Of a stretch of DNA of 64,000 nucleotides, positions 8,762 through 19,725 are shown one piece after another. The stretch is taken from NCBI GenBank assembly GCA_037962975.1, contig CM075673.1:166366667-166430666 (forward strand). The letters run 5' to 3'. Each line of letters starts with the position of its first letter. Position 1 is the stretch's first letter. Made by a program: the position numbers and the translations under genes. A model generated the notes under the pieces. The model made no database searches, was not told where the DNA came from, and saw only the letters and a program-made list of their open reading frames with translations. The DNA comes from Clitoria ternatea. Taxonomy: Eukaryota; Streptophyta; Magnoliopsida; Fabales; Fabaceae.

Positions 8762-10222
8762 CTAACTGTAATATATGCGTAAATTCAAAATGTTCCATTT
8801 ATTTCTGACCGGAGTACCATCCAAGTTTTCTAGGCGGTATGTACCCTTGCCCAAAACCTCGATGACTCGGTATGGACCTTCCCAATTTGGTGCCAATTTG
8901 CCTTGATGCGTAAATTTGTTGCCAATGTTGGCCCTTCTCAGGACCAAATCTCCCTCTTTGAAACAGCGTTCGCACATGTGTGCATTATACCGTTTGGCGG
9001 CCTTTGCTTTGACAGCTTGATCTCTCACAAAGGCTTCCTCTCTCAACTCCGCCAAAACCTCCAATTCGTGTGCGAGGTTCTGTTGATTGGCTTCCTCATT
9101 GAAATGGAGGACTCGAGCTGAAGGGGCTGTTAATTCAATGGGAATGACAGCCTCGACTCCATATGTCAGCCGATACGGAGATTCATTCGTGGTGGAGTGT
9201 GGGGTGGTTCTGTATGCCCATAAAACATGGCATAACTGATTTGCCCAATCTCCCTTTGCCTCACCAAGGCGTTTTTTGAGGCCCTTCAAGATTTCTCTGT
9301 TGGCGACCTCTGCTTGTCCATTGGTTTGAGGGTGTTCCACAGAAGAGAAAATCTGCGTGATGCTGAGATTTTCTAAGAGTTCGGTGAACTTGCGATCTGT
9401 GAACTGGGTGCCATTATCAGTGACTATGCGTTCAGGGACTCCGAAACGTGCAATGATGTTCTCATAAACGAATCTTCGAGTCCTGGCTGACGTTATGTGC
9501 ACCACTGCCTCTGCCTCAATCCATTTGGTGAAATAATCAACACCAACTATCAAGTATTTGATTCCGCCAGGCGCAGTTGGGAATGGACCTAGAATATCCA
9601 TACCCCATTGATAGAAAGGCCAAGGCGTTATTGATGATGACATTTCCTCAGCTGGAGTATGGTGAAAATTAGCGAATCGTTGACATTGATCGCATTTTTG
9701 AACATATGAAGCAGTGTCTTGCTTCATAGTGGGCCACCAATACCCCGCCCTGAGGATTTTTCTCACTAGACTCCGTGCCCCTGGATGATGTCCGCATTGC
9801 CCTTCATGGACTTCTTCCAAAACAGCTGGCACCTCATTTTCATTTATGCAAACTAAGTATGGGACAGAAATTCCTCGGCGGTATAGCTGCCCATCTAGGA
9901 GCGTATAATAGGGTGCCTCCCTACTTAGCTTCTTTCGCTCAAGATCATCCGTGGGTAATTGTCCATTAACAAGATAACGAACTATTGGTGTTACCCAGGA
10001 ATTGTCATCAACGGGGCGGCTTTTAATCATATGTATTGAAGAAATAAGGGATATACTTGGCTCCGCCAGGGTACTCTGTACAACCGTGGTTGTGCACCCC
10101 GCCTTCTTTGTGCTGGCTAACCTGGACAGGATATCAGCGCGTGTATTTTCTTCGCGAGGTACATGCTTGAAAGTTACTTCATCGAAGCGCTGTTTCAACT
10201 CATTGACGCAGTCCAGATATTG
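8762..10222 (-). CDS. Element B pol, integrase part (after the second stop)
   Basis: Integrase, which inserts the cDNA into host DNA. The frame is continuous with the upstream polyprotein apart from a TAA at 10223-10225; the first internal ATG is at 10198. Numbering from it: zinc-binding HHCC (H131, H137, C169, C172) around YWWPTMKQD, then the D,D,E core: D201 in WGMDILG, D261 in VTDNGTQF, E297 in NGQAEVAN. The C-terminus (WEGPYRVIEVLGKGTYRLENL) is typical of gypsy integrases and ends at 8762. No chromodomain, which fits Tat rather than chromovirus. All catalytic residues remain. Confidence 0.9.
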   Translation of the reverse strand, partial: QYLDCVNELKQRFDEVTFKHVPREENTRADILSRLASTKKAGCTTTVVQSTLAEPSISLISSIHMIKSRPVDDNSWVTPIVRYLVNGQLPTDDLERKKLSREAPYYTLLDGQLYRRGISVPYLVCINENEVPAVLEEVHEGQCGHHPGARSLVRKILRAGYWWPTMKQDTASYVQKCDQCQRFANFHHTPAEEMSSSITPWPFYQWGMDILGPFPTAPGGIKYLIVGVDYFTKWIEAEAVVHITSARTRRFVYENIIARFGVPERIVTDNGTQFTDRKFTELLENLSITQIFSSVEHPQTNGQAEVANREILKGLKKRLGEAKGDWANQLCHVLWAYRTTPHSTTNESPYRLTYGVEAVIPIELTAPSARVLHFNEEANQQNLAHELEVLAELREEAFVRDQAVKAKAAKRYNAHMCERCFKEGDLVLRRANIGNKFTHQGKLAPNWEGPYRVIEVLGKGTYRLENLDGTPVRNKWNILNLRIYYS

Positions 10223-13200
10223 TTACAGTAGAGGTTCTTTAGCCTGATACTCACCAAGAATTTGTGAGATGACTAGTTGAGAATCACTGCATAGGGTGAC
10301 AGTTTTAGCCCCAATATCTTGTGCTGCTCTGAGTCCGGCTAAGCAGGCTTCGTACTCCGCCTGATTGTTAGACGTGGTGAAGGTAAAGTGTAATGAAATT
10401 TCAAGATGTTCCCCGTCATCACTTTCTATAACGATTCCTGCCCCACATCCTTTGCTGTTTGAGGACCCATCGACGTATACTGTCCAGTGCGAATGATCTG
10501 CATCTGGGCTAGAGCCTGTTAATTCAACTACGAAATCTGCTAGGACTTGTGCCTTGATAGCAGTTCTTGGTTCGTAGGATATGTCGAATTCAGAGAGTTC
10601 TATGGCCCATTTGATCATCCTTCCTGCCAAGTCTGGCTTGAACAATATAGTACGGAGTGGCAAGTCTGTGCGAATCAGGATGGGGTGTGCATGGAAATAT
10701 GGTCTTAGGCGTCGTGAGGCCCAAACGACTGTAAGTGCTGCCTTTTCAATCTTCTGATAACGGCACTCCGCACCATGCAATGTTTTACCAGTGAAGTATA
10801 CCGGTCGTTGGCCTTCAACTGTTTCCTTGACCAGGGCCACTGCCAGCGCTTCATCTGAAACAGACAAATAAACAATGAGTTGCTCACCTGGACTTGGTTT
10901 TACCAGGATTGGAGGGCTGGCTAAGACATTTTTCAAGCTCTGGAAGGCCGCCTCTTGCTCTGGGCCCCAATTGAATTTTTTATCCTTGTTCAGCATCTTG
11001 TACAAGGGGAGAGAGCGATGAGCCATTTTTGGCATGAATCGTGCTAGAGCAGCGATTTTGCCATTGAGGGATTGTACCTCTTTCAATGTTTTGGGGCTCT
11101 GCAACTCTTGTATCACACGACACTTGTCAGGATTAGCTTCTATGCCTCTTTGCATTAACATGAAACCCAAAAATCTTCCTCCAGGTACAGCAAATGTACA
11201 TTTTAGTGGGTTGAGTCTCATGTTGTATTGCTGCAAGCGTTGAAAAATAAGGCGTAGGTCTTCAACATGGTCTCCTCCCTCTGGAGTCTTGGCGATGATA
11301 TCATCAATATAAACCTCCACCAGCTTTGTGTGCATGCCCTCAAAGACCTTGTTGATCATGCGCTGGTAGGTGGCCCCAGCGTTCTTCAGCCCAAATGGCA
11401 TGACATTGTAGCAAAAGACTCCTCTGTCGTTGATAAATGCTGTTTTCTCCTGATCATCCTCGCACATTGGAATTTGGTTGTATCCAGAGTATGCATCCAT
11501 GAAGGATAGATACTTGTATCCTGATGAATCGTCAACCAGTCTGTCAATGTTGGGGAGAGGATAAGGATCTTTGGGACAACATTTATTCAAATCAACGTAG
11601 TCTATGCACATGCGCCATTTCCCATTGGCTTTCTGCACCATAACCACGTTGGACAGCCAAGAAGAGTAACGGAGTTCCCTGATGAACCCCGCCTTAAGGA
11701 GCTCTTCGGTTTGTTCGCAAGCAGCATTTTGCTTAGCAGGACCCATACGCCGTTTCTTTTGTGCCACTAGCTTAGTTTCAGGATACACCGCCAGGCGGTG
11801 GCAACAGAAGTTAGGATCCATACCAGGCATGTCTGCGGCTGTCCAGGCAAAAATTTCCTTGTACTCATGGAGGAGTGCAATCAGTCTTGCTTCCATGTTA
11901 GGCTCCAGCTTGTCATTGATGTTAGTAATTTGCTCCGGGGTGCTGCCCAAAACAATAGACTTGGATCCACCATCGGGAGTTGGTTTCAAAGGATTCAGTG
12001 GGTCTATAGAAGACTCCGCCCTGGGATCAAGATCCACCAAGTTGACGGATGCCGCCGCACTGTTTCCTTCGTTCAATTTTCTTTTCTTAGACATGGTCTC
12101 AAGCTTCACCATGTTAAGACTTAAATTGTAACAATAACGAGCCATCTCCTGGTCGCCCCTGACAGATGAGACTTGATTATCTTTGTCGATGAACTTGATT
12201 AACAAGTGGGGGGTTGAAACGATGGCTTCCATGGCATTCAGAGTAGGCCGCCCAATGATGCCATTGTATGGGGATTTAACATCAATGACAAGGACCCTGG
12301 ATTTCACAGTCCTTGCTCCAGGTTCACCATCGAAGGTAATCCTTGTGTCCAAGTAGCCTTTAGTAGGCTGTTTGGCGCCATTAAAGGCTGTGAGGTCCTG
12401 TGTGTAAGGCTGCAAATCAGCGTCAGTCAGTCCCATGCGTTTAAAACAGTCATAAAAAATAACGTCGCAGGAACTTCCCTGATCAACTAGGATGCGTTTT
12501 ACATCCATATTAGCGATCACCGCAATGATCACTACCGCATCATCTCCCTCAGGAATGGTTGGGCCAAAATCATCATCTGTGAAAGTTATAGGCGGAGTCT
12601 GGACTCCGTCCCTGAATGGGCGATATTCTTTGTTCTTGCCCTGCACAGATAAGATCATGCGATGATGATTTTTCCGGGCGGTGTTTGAGGGTCCGCCTCC
12701 TGCGAAGCCTCCAGCAATCATGTCCACCACCTGCCTTTTACCTCGCGACCTAGGTTCAGGGCTCGGTTCTCGTTGGGCGGACTCCAAAACAATGCCTTTT
12801 TGTCTCTCTGACACCGCCGTACGTTTTGGTTCCCGAGTACTATCAGGATCCGGAGAACGATCACGATGTCGCTTTTCAAACTTCTCAGGCTCATCATGAG
12901 ATTTGCCTTTGAACAGGTAATGTTTCAGTTTACCTTCACGAATGAGCACCTCAATGGTATTTTTGAGTTGCTTACATTCTTCTGTGGTGTGGCCAACTGA
13001 CTCATGGAATTCACAATATTTTTTTGGGTTTCCACCGCGCCTGATTGGAGGTGGACGTTGAATTCCATAAACATTGAGGGTGGTCCATCCTATTTCACGC
13101 AAGATTTGCTCGCAGGTTGTGTTCAGTGGTGCATAGTGAGCAAAATTGAACACGCGTCTGTCCTGCTGTTTGAAAGGTTGGTTCCCTACTTTGTCCCTTT

Positions 13201-13393
13201 GGTGGGACTTGTCATTCTTCAACAATTTATCTTTCCCTTTGTCTTGAGGTGGAGTTGCAGGGAGTGGTTTATTGCGAGATGCAGTGGCTTCCAGATGCAT
13301 CTCAATACCCACGTACTTAGACGCCTTCCTACGAAATTCCTCCATCGTGGTTGGAGGTCCCTTTGCCAAAGACAAAGCGAAAGGTGACTTTGG
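10223..13393 (-). CDS. Element B gag end, protease, reverse transcriptase, RNase H and second RNase H
   Basis: Middle of the gag-pol frame between two stops. From the ATG at 13375: gag tail; zinc-knuckle variant CEFHESVGHTTEEC (residues 121-134, CX2HX4HX4C); aspartic protease VDQGSS (D298-G300); reverse transcriptase (about 535-720) with FMDAYSGYNQI, MPFGLKNAGATYQ and the YIDD box at 689-692; RNase H (about 810-930); then a second RNase H from about 958 (TVYVDGSSNSKG, NNQAEYEACLAGL, SDSQLVISQ). This extra domain, known as archaeal-type RNase H in the Tat lineage, is cut short by TAA at 10223-10225. The protein makes and matures element cDNA. Confidence 0.9.
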   Translation of the reverse strand, partial: PKSPFALSLAKGPPTTMEEFRRKASKYVGIEMHLEATASRNKPLPATPPQDKGKDKLLKNDKSHQRDKVGNQPFKQQDRRVFNFAHYAPLNTTCEQILREIGWTTLNVYGIQRPPPIRRGGNPKKYCEFHESVGHTTEECKQLKNTIEVLIREGKLKHYLFKGKSHDEPEKFEKRHRDRSPDPDSTREPKRTAVSERQKGIVLESAQREPSPEPRSRGKRQVVDMIAGGFAGGGPSNTARKNHHRMILSVQGKNKEYRPFRDGVQTPPITFTDDDFGPTIPEGDDAVVIIAVIANMDVKRILVDQGSSCDVIFYDCFKRMGLTDADLQPYTQDLTAFNGAKQPTKGYLDTRITFDGEPGARTVKSRVLVIDVKSPYNGIIGRPTLNAMEAIVSTPHLLIKFIDKDNQVSSVRGDQEMARYCYNLSLNMVKLETMSKKRKLNEGNSAAASVNLVDLDPRAESSIDPLNPLKPTPDGGSKSIVLGSTPEQITNINDKLEPNMEARLIALLHEYKEIFAWTAADMPGMDPNFCCHRLAVYPETKLVAQKKRRMGPAKQNAACEQTEELLKAGFIRELRYSSWLSNVVMVQKANGKWRMCIDYVDLNKCCPKDPYPLPNIDRLVDDSSGYKYLSFMDAYSGYNQIPMCEDDQEKTAFINDRGVFCYNVMPFGLKNAGATYQRMINKVFEGMHTKLVEVYIDDIIAKTPEGGDHVEDLRLIFQRLQQYNMRLNPLKCTFAVPGGRFLGFMLMQRGIEANPDKCRVIQELQSPKTLKEVQSLNGKIAALARFMPKMAHRSLPLYKMLNKDKKFNWGPEQEAAFQSLKNVLASPPILVKPSPGEQLIVYLSVSDEALAVALVKETVEGQRPVYFTGKTLHGAECRYQKIEKAALTVVWASRRLRPYFHAHPILIRTDLPLRTILFKPDLAGRMIKWAIELSEFDISYEPRTAIKAQVLADFVVELTGSSPDADHSHWTVYVDGSSNSKGCGAGIVIESDDGEHLEISLHFTFTTSNNQAEYEACLAGLRAAQDIGAKTVTLCSDSQLVISQILGEYQAKEPLL

Positions 13394-14209
13394 TTACATA
13401 GCTTCTATGAGAATATGCAACTGGATTGCCTCAGTCAGATCAGGGACCATGGCTGCTTCCTTGTAAAATCTCTTAAGGAAATCCTTCAGAGATTCTTTGT
13501 CGCCTTGTTTGATCTGAGCCAAGGTATGAGAGGTTCTGGGTGCATCCTTGGAGATCACGAAGTGGCTTCCAAAAGCTGAGGCCAGCTCCTCCCACGAATC
13601 AATGGAACCTGAAGGTAAGCTCTTGAACCAACTAAGAGCTTCGCCTGTAAGAGTTCTGGGGAACATTCTGCACATGACATCCTCCTCAGCTCCTAGAAAC
13701 ATGGCCTCGTAGATATAAGCATCTAAATGCTTAGAGGGATCTGTTTCCCCAGTATATTTCCCTATAGAAATGGGCTGCATAGTTTGCAAATGTCTGGGTA
13801 CATGTACATTCATGAGCCTTTTGGAAAATGGGATGCTCATCTTATATCCTGAGGGGGATGCGTTTGAGCCTGCTCTCCTTCCTTCTTGATGCTGAGCATT
13901 CACCAGTGGGAGGCTTCGTTGCTCCTCCATGTATGTAGGAATACGAGAGTAGTGAGGAGTACTTGATTCCTCCTGCATGTGTGATTCATGATGTGGTTGT
14001 CTTGCGGGACCAGCTTTCTCATGCGCTGGGTTTGCTTTTTCACGACGAAGTTCCGCAAGTTCTTCTCTCAACATTCGAATCATGTCATCTCTTGGATCTA
14101 GAGAATCAGCTTGCGTTGCTTTTTTCTGAGCATCATCATCGAAGTTAAGACGTCTGGGATTGCGTGGAGGAGAATCCTCGTTCTGCATCTCTGGTCCCTG
14201 TCTCTCCAT
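13394..14209 (-). CDS. Element B gag, N-terminal part, ends at a premature stop
   Basis: Starts at ATG 14209 (MERQGPEMQNEDSPPRNPRR), 64 nt after the LTR. Charged N-terminus, then the gag core (KYTGETDPSKHLDAYIYEA, SWFKSLPSGSIDSWEEL, LKDFLKRFYKEAAMVPDLTE). It stops at TAA 13394-13396 after HILIEAM. Element A has CAG (Gln) at the aligned codon and the same frame carries on as ordinary gag after the stop, so this is a nonsense mutation and not a natural gag end. Confidence 0.88.
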   Translation of the reverse strand: MERQGPEMQNEDSPPRNPRRLNFDDDAQKKATQADSLDPRDDMIRMLREELAELRREKANPAHEKAGPARQPHHESHMQEESSTPHYSRIPTYMEEQRSLPLVNAQHQEGRRAGSNASPSGYKMSIPFSKRLMNVHVPRHLQTMQPISIGKYTGETDPSKHLDAYIYEAMFLGAEEDVMCRMFPRTLTGEALSWFKSLPSGSIDSWEELASAFGSHFVISKDAPRTSHTLAQIKQGDKESLKDFLKRFYKEAAMVPDLTEAIQLHILIEAM

Positions 14210-14254
14210 TGATGATTAAGATTGATCAAGATTGTGGGATTACCTAGTTTACAG

Positions 14255-14273
14255 GTCCCACCAGGCGTGCCAA
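14255..14273 (-). other. Primer binding site of element B
   Basis: TTGGCACGCCTGGTGGGAC on the minus strand, directly after the 5' LTR end. TGG-initial as expected for a tRNA-primed element. tRNA identity not assigned. Confidence 0.75.
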
Positions 14274-15168
14274 TGAACTGTTCTTTACGGGGGGTGTAGA
14301 AGTACGCTTGTAGAACAACTCAAAATATACATATAAATGTGTTTTGATACAAAGCAATGTGTGTATAAATATAAATACGGAGAGTCTTTGTATGCTGAGG
14401 CGGAGTGCAATGTACCCTTGGGCGGTGTCACAGTCCGCCTGACGGGATCTCTGTTGCCTTGACCCGATTGGGGATGGTACCTGCAATCGTTCTCCGACGC
14501 TCAAGTCAGTATTTCAGAATACTTAGAGACTTAGAAAGACAATCAGAGAGAATTATGCAAGTAAGAGAGTGTAAGGTTCAGAGAATGGGAATCAGATCCC
14601 TTATACCTTTTCGAGAGAGGTTTATATACCTGTTACTGGTGCTGCATTATTGGTAGGAACCGCTCCTTGTCTTCAGGCATAATGTTGAAAAGGTAGTGGG
14701 TCCCTGCGCCGTTTACATACACCATTATTGTAGTAGGTATCACCACTTGTCTGGAAAGCGTTAGTGCTTTAATATTTTATTGTGTATTTCCCTTTATGCG
14801 TGACAGCGTGATTCCCATTATTAACCTCTCAAGACAGAGTCAATCTCGTGCCGGGGTTGTGAGTATGGGCTCGCTACGCAGTAGGGGAAATTCGGTATTC
14901 CGCCAATGTTGAGCCTATGGCTTGGCGGAGTAACAACTTTGGCGAGGTTACATTCCTTGGCGGAGTAACATGCCTGGACGGAGTTACATTCCTTGGCGGG
15001 GTAACGTGCCTGGGCGGAGTCATGAACCCTGGCGGCGTTACTTGCCCTGGCGGTATGCACTCCGTATAGTATTTGTAGTGTATTTGAAGAGTACTTCTCT
15101 TGTTCAAAATGCTGATCTGGCAAAGCATTAAAGCCATGCTCTTGGGGGCCGGTGTTAGGACCGGATCA
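14274..15168 (-). repeat. 5' LTR of element B
   Basis: 895 bp, TG..CA ends. Four substitutions and one 1-bp indel against 2562-3455. It carries the promoter for element transcription. Confidence 0.93.
14621..14630 (-). promoter_or_regulatory. TATA box in the 5' LTR of element B
   Basis: GGTATATAAA on the minus strand in the middle of the LTR, with initiation expected near 14595. The conserved block ACTTGAGCGTCGGAGAA follows about 90 nt downstream. Confidence 0.55.
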
Positions 15169-15173
15169 GTTTT

Positions 15174-15424
15174 AATTTTAATCCTACTAAAATAAAATGC
15201 TTATTATCCTATATGAAATATATTTGATTTATATTAAATATAAAATTTAATATATAATATAACAAGCGACATCTAACAATACATCATTATCCAAATATAA
15301 ATATCAACTTGATGTACCAATAAGTGATAATCATTTTATATGTTTATTCTCTTTGTCATAATATCTGATTTGGTCCAAGACATTGTCATCGTTATCCTTG
15401 TATAAAAATTGCGTAGAAGATAAA
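15174..15424. other. AT-rich flank right of element B
   Basis: Host sequence after the target duplication. No gene, repeat or homology to the second duplication copy was seen. Confidence 0.4.
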
Positions 15425-16074
15425 ATTTTAATCAAATATGATGACGCGTCATTGTAGTTTTGTGAAAAATCTAATTAAAATTAGTGTAGAGATCAAAATT
15501 GAATAACTTTTAAAATTAAGGGATATTAAAATCTTGTAATTGAAAGTTGTGAGTAAAAATTATAAAAACATCATAGCTATACTAAAAGTATAATAAGTAT
15601 TGTTATCTAATGTAATAAGTTTTTTTTATAAAAATTTTAAATATTTTTAATAATATTGTATTAGATAAACGATTTTAATTTTACAAAAAAAGTTCAAAAA
15701 ATAAATAAAATAAAACTCTTTTAATATACATGGCCAATCATTAAACATAACTTCAAAATATTGGACCCAAATTAGATTTTGATGACCTTATTTATACAAG
15801 TCATAATTTTTTATGATGATGAGATATCGTGGGAGTCATAATTCCTATCACCATTTTGGAGTTAATCGGAAAATTCAAGTCAATAGTTGAAATTGCAGTA
15901 ACAATTAATCCAATCATGGAATGAATGGTGGGAAATCTGCTAACTAATGGACATTTAGTGTTGATCTCACTTGCTCTATAAATGAGACATTATTCCCAAT
16001 AAAAAGTTAGAGAAATTACAATAAATGCAACAAATTATAATTAAATAAAATTTTATATTATGCATACTTTAAAT

Positions 16075-16260
16075 CATTATTATGAAAACTGAATTGGTTT
16101 AACCGGTCTGACTAGTTGAATCATGAACTGATTAGGTAATCGGTCTGGGTCAATTCTTTAATACTACCGGTTCAATTACGATTGGACATCGGTTTAATCA
16201 CGGTTTCTTGACTGCCTTCACCGATTCAATGACCTGTCTAGTTCTAAAAATATTGCTTTA
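16075..16260. repeat. Dispersed CCGGT-rich repeat, copy a
   Basis: GAATTGGTTTAACCGGTCTG and ACTAGTTGAATCATGAACTG mark a repeat also at 41865-42020 (as part of the duplication) and independently at 50195-50340. Such GGTT(C/T)AACCGG-rich repeats are common in plant genomes; class not known to me. Confidence 0.5.
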
Positions 16261-17779
16261 AATACAGTAAGTTCTCGATATTCAACTCATATAAACTTTA
16301 ATAATCGTAAAAGAAAGTATATAAGTGTATAACATAATTTTATTATAAAAATAAGTTATTTCCGGTGAATTAACCATTGTATATGTAAATCCTAAAAGAT
16401 AATGATGAATATATTTTTGAAATGGACAGTTTAATTTATAAATTAATGGTTACAATGTAAGAGTAAGTCATTTATCAGCATTTCGGAGGTAATCGGAAAA
16501 TTCAAGTCAATGAAAGAAAATATGCTACAACTCATGTCAATGGCGGAAAATATACGTGTTAACTATTGTCAAATGAATCCCTAATAATTTTCTATGTGGT
16601 GGTGATGGTGCCACTAATATCCAACCCAACCAAATCAAGCATATCAGACAAAGAGAATAGTGTGAAAAAGATTAGGTCATGTGTTTAGGGCCCATATTCT
16701 TTTGCACTGTTAGATAATCTAGATTATGATGAGTTAGAATATGTTATGATAATACCATTTTTAAGGATTTATTCACATATGATATATTTTTAGGATTTAA
16801 CAGTTTCTTTTAAGATAAACTTAGATTTAGAATTAATAGAAAATAAAATTTTTATGTAACCCAATACTAGAGGAATTGTATGTGGATCATTGTATCTCTT
16901 TAGGAAAAGAGAAAACCATAAGTTAAATAGAAGTGCAAGTAAGTTAATTTTACAGATAATATCTGAATAAGTTATAAATAATATCTAAACAACTTAGAGA
17001 TAAGATTTGACGTATAAAGATAAGATTTCACTTAATTAAAATTTATCTATAATAAATAACATTTTATAATGATAAAATACTTTGTTACTAAAATAGGATA
17101 AAACTTTATTTAAAACTTTTAAAATATAACATAATTTTCAAAATACTTATGAGTGGAAGAATTATTTTAATTGAAACTGATCAACATACCTCTATTCAGG
17201 TCTGTAAAAGATTTAGGCTAAGGCACATTAAGCTTTGAATTATTTATTCAAGGAACTTCCTGATTTGTAAGGTAGACTCAGAGAGGAGGCTTGGCTTGTG
17301 TATGCATGAAACTTCTTGATTTGTAACAACAGGTGAGCATACTTAGTCTCTTTTTAAGCATATTTAATTTTAATGTACATATGACAAACAAATTAGATTT
17401 TTAAGAGATTTTTTTAATTTAGTCTCTTATGTTTGTTATCATACAAAATGTCACGGCACAAATTATCTTTATTATGACATACCAGATTTAGTTTCAACAA
17501 TCTCCTCATTTTTATTAATGACAAATATTAAGTTTTAATTGTAAAAAACTTCAAGAGACAAGAGTCTTCCTAATATTAATTAGGAAATCAGAACAGTAAA
17601 GTGATACCAAATTGAGGACAAGAGCTTGTCAAAAAAATTTGAGGTTTTAGAGTTCTTAGCCTTTTGTCTTTGTTGCTTTTGTATGAGAGCATCTACATGA
17701 GAGTATTGCTTCTATTTGTTGTAGCATACTTTGAAGTTTATGCAAAGAAAGTCAATAATATATAAAAGATAATTAATTA

Positions 17780-18420
17780 CACTATTAGAAAAACTCAATC
17801 TGGCTATACACATTTGGTGACAACATAGGATGGAAACATATATAATGAGATAACTGTCGGTCCACGGTTGGAACTGGCGAAAAATTTAACGATGGTGACA
17901 TGTATAATGAGATAACTGTCGCTACATTAGTGGCAAAATACCAATTGTGATACATATAGCGACGAGTGTATGATACCATGACCAAATTAGAGACGACCCC
18001 AGGAACTTTTTGACAATAGCCATGCAACACCCTCGCTAACCAACAAGGTTTTGGCTTGTATTTCAAATGATGGTAAATGAAAAATTAGTATGTTTTAGAA
18101 CCCCATCATCAAAATTGACATATGAAAAGTTTGTCCGAAGAATTTAACATCAGATTAGATGTATCGTTGCTAGATAATACACCATGTGGCAAGTGTATTT
18201 AGTTTTTTGTGACGAATATGTTTATACCGTCCAAATTTGCACCACGTGTCACTTAGACATGGATTTAGTGATGGATAGAGTTCCGTTGCTAAATTCTAAA
18301 TCATGCACAACTCACTCCCTATTTTTCACTTTGTTGCCTCCTTCTTCTCTCTTTTCTCCTATTCTAATGACCTCATCACCAAGGTGCTTAATAGAATTTT
18401 CAAGATTCTAAAAAGATCTA
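17780..18420 (+). mobile_element. CACTA (En/Spm-type) transposon relic with one end
   Basis: Begins with CACTATTAGAAAA, which matches the 13-bp terminal repeat I remember for soybean Tgm elements. Following sequence has the GCGACG/GTGACA-type short motifs usual in CACTA subterminal regions (ATAGCGACGAGTG, AGAGACGACCCC, TTTGTGACGAATATG). The opposite terminus (TTTTCTAATAGTG) was not found, and no transposase ORF is present. The homologous stretch in duplication copy 2 (43170-43720) lacks this end. Confidence 0.5.
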
Positions 18421-19656
18421 CAACCATATTGTTGTAAGTTAATAGATATATATAACAAATACAAATTCACACATTACAAAATAGTCCAGGCACACTTTAT
18501 GGAGTAAAACACACGTAGAATATATTTAACATGGATTTCAAGACATAAGAGTGTTTTCTATCAACATAATTTTAGAATAAAAATAATATCAAAATATATA
18601 GTTTTTAATAGTATCTTATTTTCAAGACAAAACTTATTACCCAAAACTTCTTCTCATAAGTCTACAAACCCCAGTAAAATACACTCAATAAATGTGTATG
18701 AAACATGTTCGCATGAAAGAAATGATCATTTGATCACAAAAATTGAGTGTAAACGTTTTTAAAAATGATCTTTTAATATTTTTAGGATATTATACTGAAT
18801 TAACATAAAATTAAATAAGTTACATTTTTAATACAATCATAGCAATCATGTAAAAGGCTAAATTAGTCATCTAATTGTATTTTATGTTTAAGTTTGGTCA
18901 TCTTATAATTACAAAAAAAAGTTTAGTCATCTTTTTTTCTACTTCAATCCTCAGTATTTTTCCATATTGATTTTGGTTGTCTAATTTGCTTTTTTTTTTT
19001 TCAATTTGATTCTAAATTATACTTTTATGCTGATTTATTCACTTGTTTTTTGTTTAATTGACTCGTTCTTATACATATTCCCATCTAGTTCAATTTGAGT
19101 TTTAAAAGAGAATTAAGGGACATTATTAAATTGACATCTAAATATACCTTAGAGAATTTTTTAAATAAGTTAAAGTAATTGTTAATTTATAAGATGATGT
19201 ATAGAGATGAATAAAATTGGGTGATACAATTATGTAGTATAATTAAAAAAAAATTAAAGCTGTGTGATCACGTAATCAATATATTTTAATTTTAACTAGA
19301 TATAATAAGATGTAATCTATTTAAATCTATTCTTTTCATGCTTATCTAAAACAACAGAGAGGTTGATTGATGGAATTCTACACGAAGCAAACTTTGGGCC
19401 ACGAAATCGGAAAGCATGACTAAGAGACCAGAGAAAGCAATGAACTAGACTTAAGAGTTAAGAGTTAAAAAAACGATGATTGTTACTTTGGTGTATGAAA
19501 TAGTCAAATGGAGTTATAATTTAGTTTGAAAATTAGAGTATGTTTTTTGGTTTAGAACTGAGGTTTATAAAAAATGAGATTTGACTATTTTAATTACGTG
19601 AATATATTTAAATTTCATAAAATTAAAATATGAAGTTACTAAATGGAGGAGATAGT

Positions 19657-19667
19657 CTATAAAAGGA
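19657..19667 (+). promoter_or_regulatory. TATA box of receptor-like protein gene 1
   Basis: TCTATAAAAGG, 60-70 nt before the ATG at 19726. Conserved in copy 2 at 45257-45266. Confidence 0.7.
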
Positions 19668-19725
19668 AAATGAAGATAAATAAACTTTTCACCGTTCTCT
19701 TCATCATTAGACACCAACACACAAT

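Larger units (their letters stand above)
2562..15168 (-). mobile_element. Element B: complete Tat-type Ty3/gypsy retrotransposon with antisense gene
   Basis: A whole 12.6-kb element on the minus strand, flanked by the 5-bp target duplication GTTTT (2557-2561 and 15169-15173). Order along the minus strand: 5' LTR (14274-15168), PBS, gag-PR-RT-RNaseH-second RNaseH-integrase (14209-8762), a 66-68-bp repeat array, a 48-bp repeat array, an antisense gene (4186-6849 on the plus strand), a purine-rich tract, and 3' LTR (2562-3455). A second RNase H domain after the first is a known mark of the Tat lineage, as are a long 3' region and additional ORFs. The LTRs differ by only 4 substitutions and one 1-bp indel by eye, so insertion is recent. 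Two in-frame stops disable gag-pol. Confidence 0.93.

Noticed and set aside
11682..12131. 149-codon plus-strand ORF opposite pol of element B
   Set aside because: Shadow of the protease-RT coding frame; no codon or family support.
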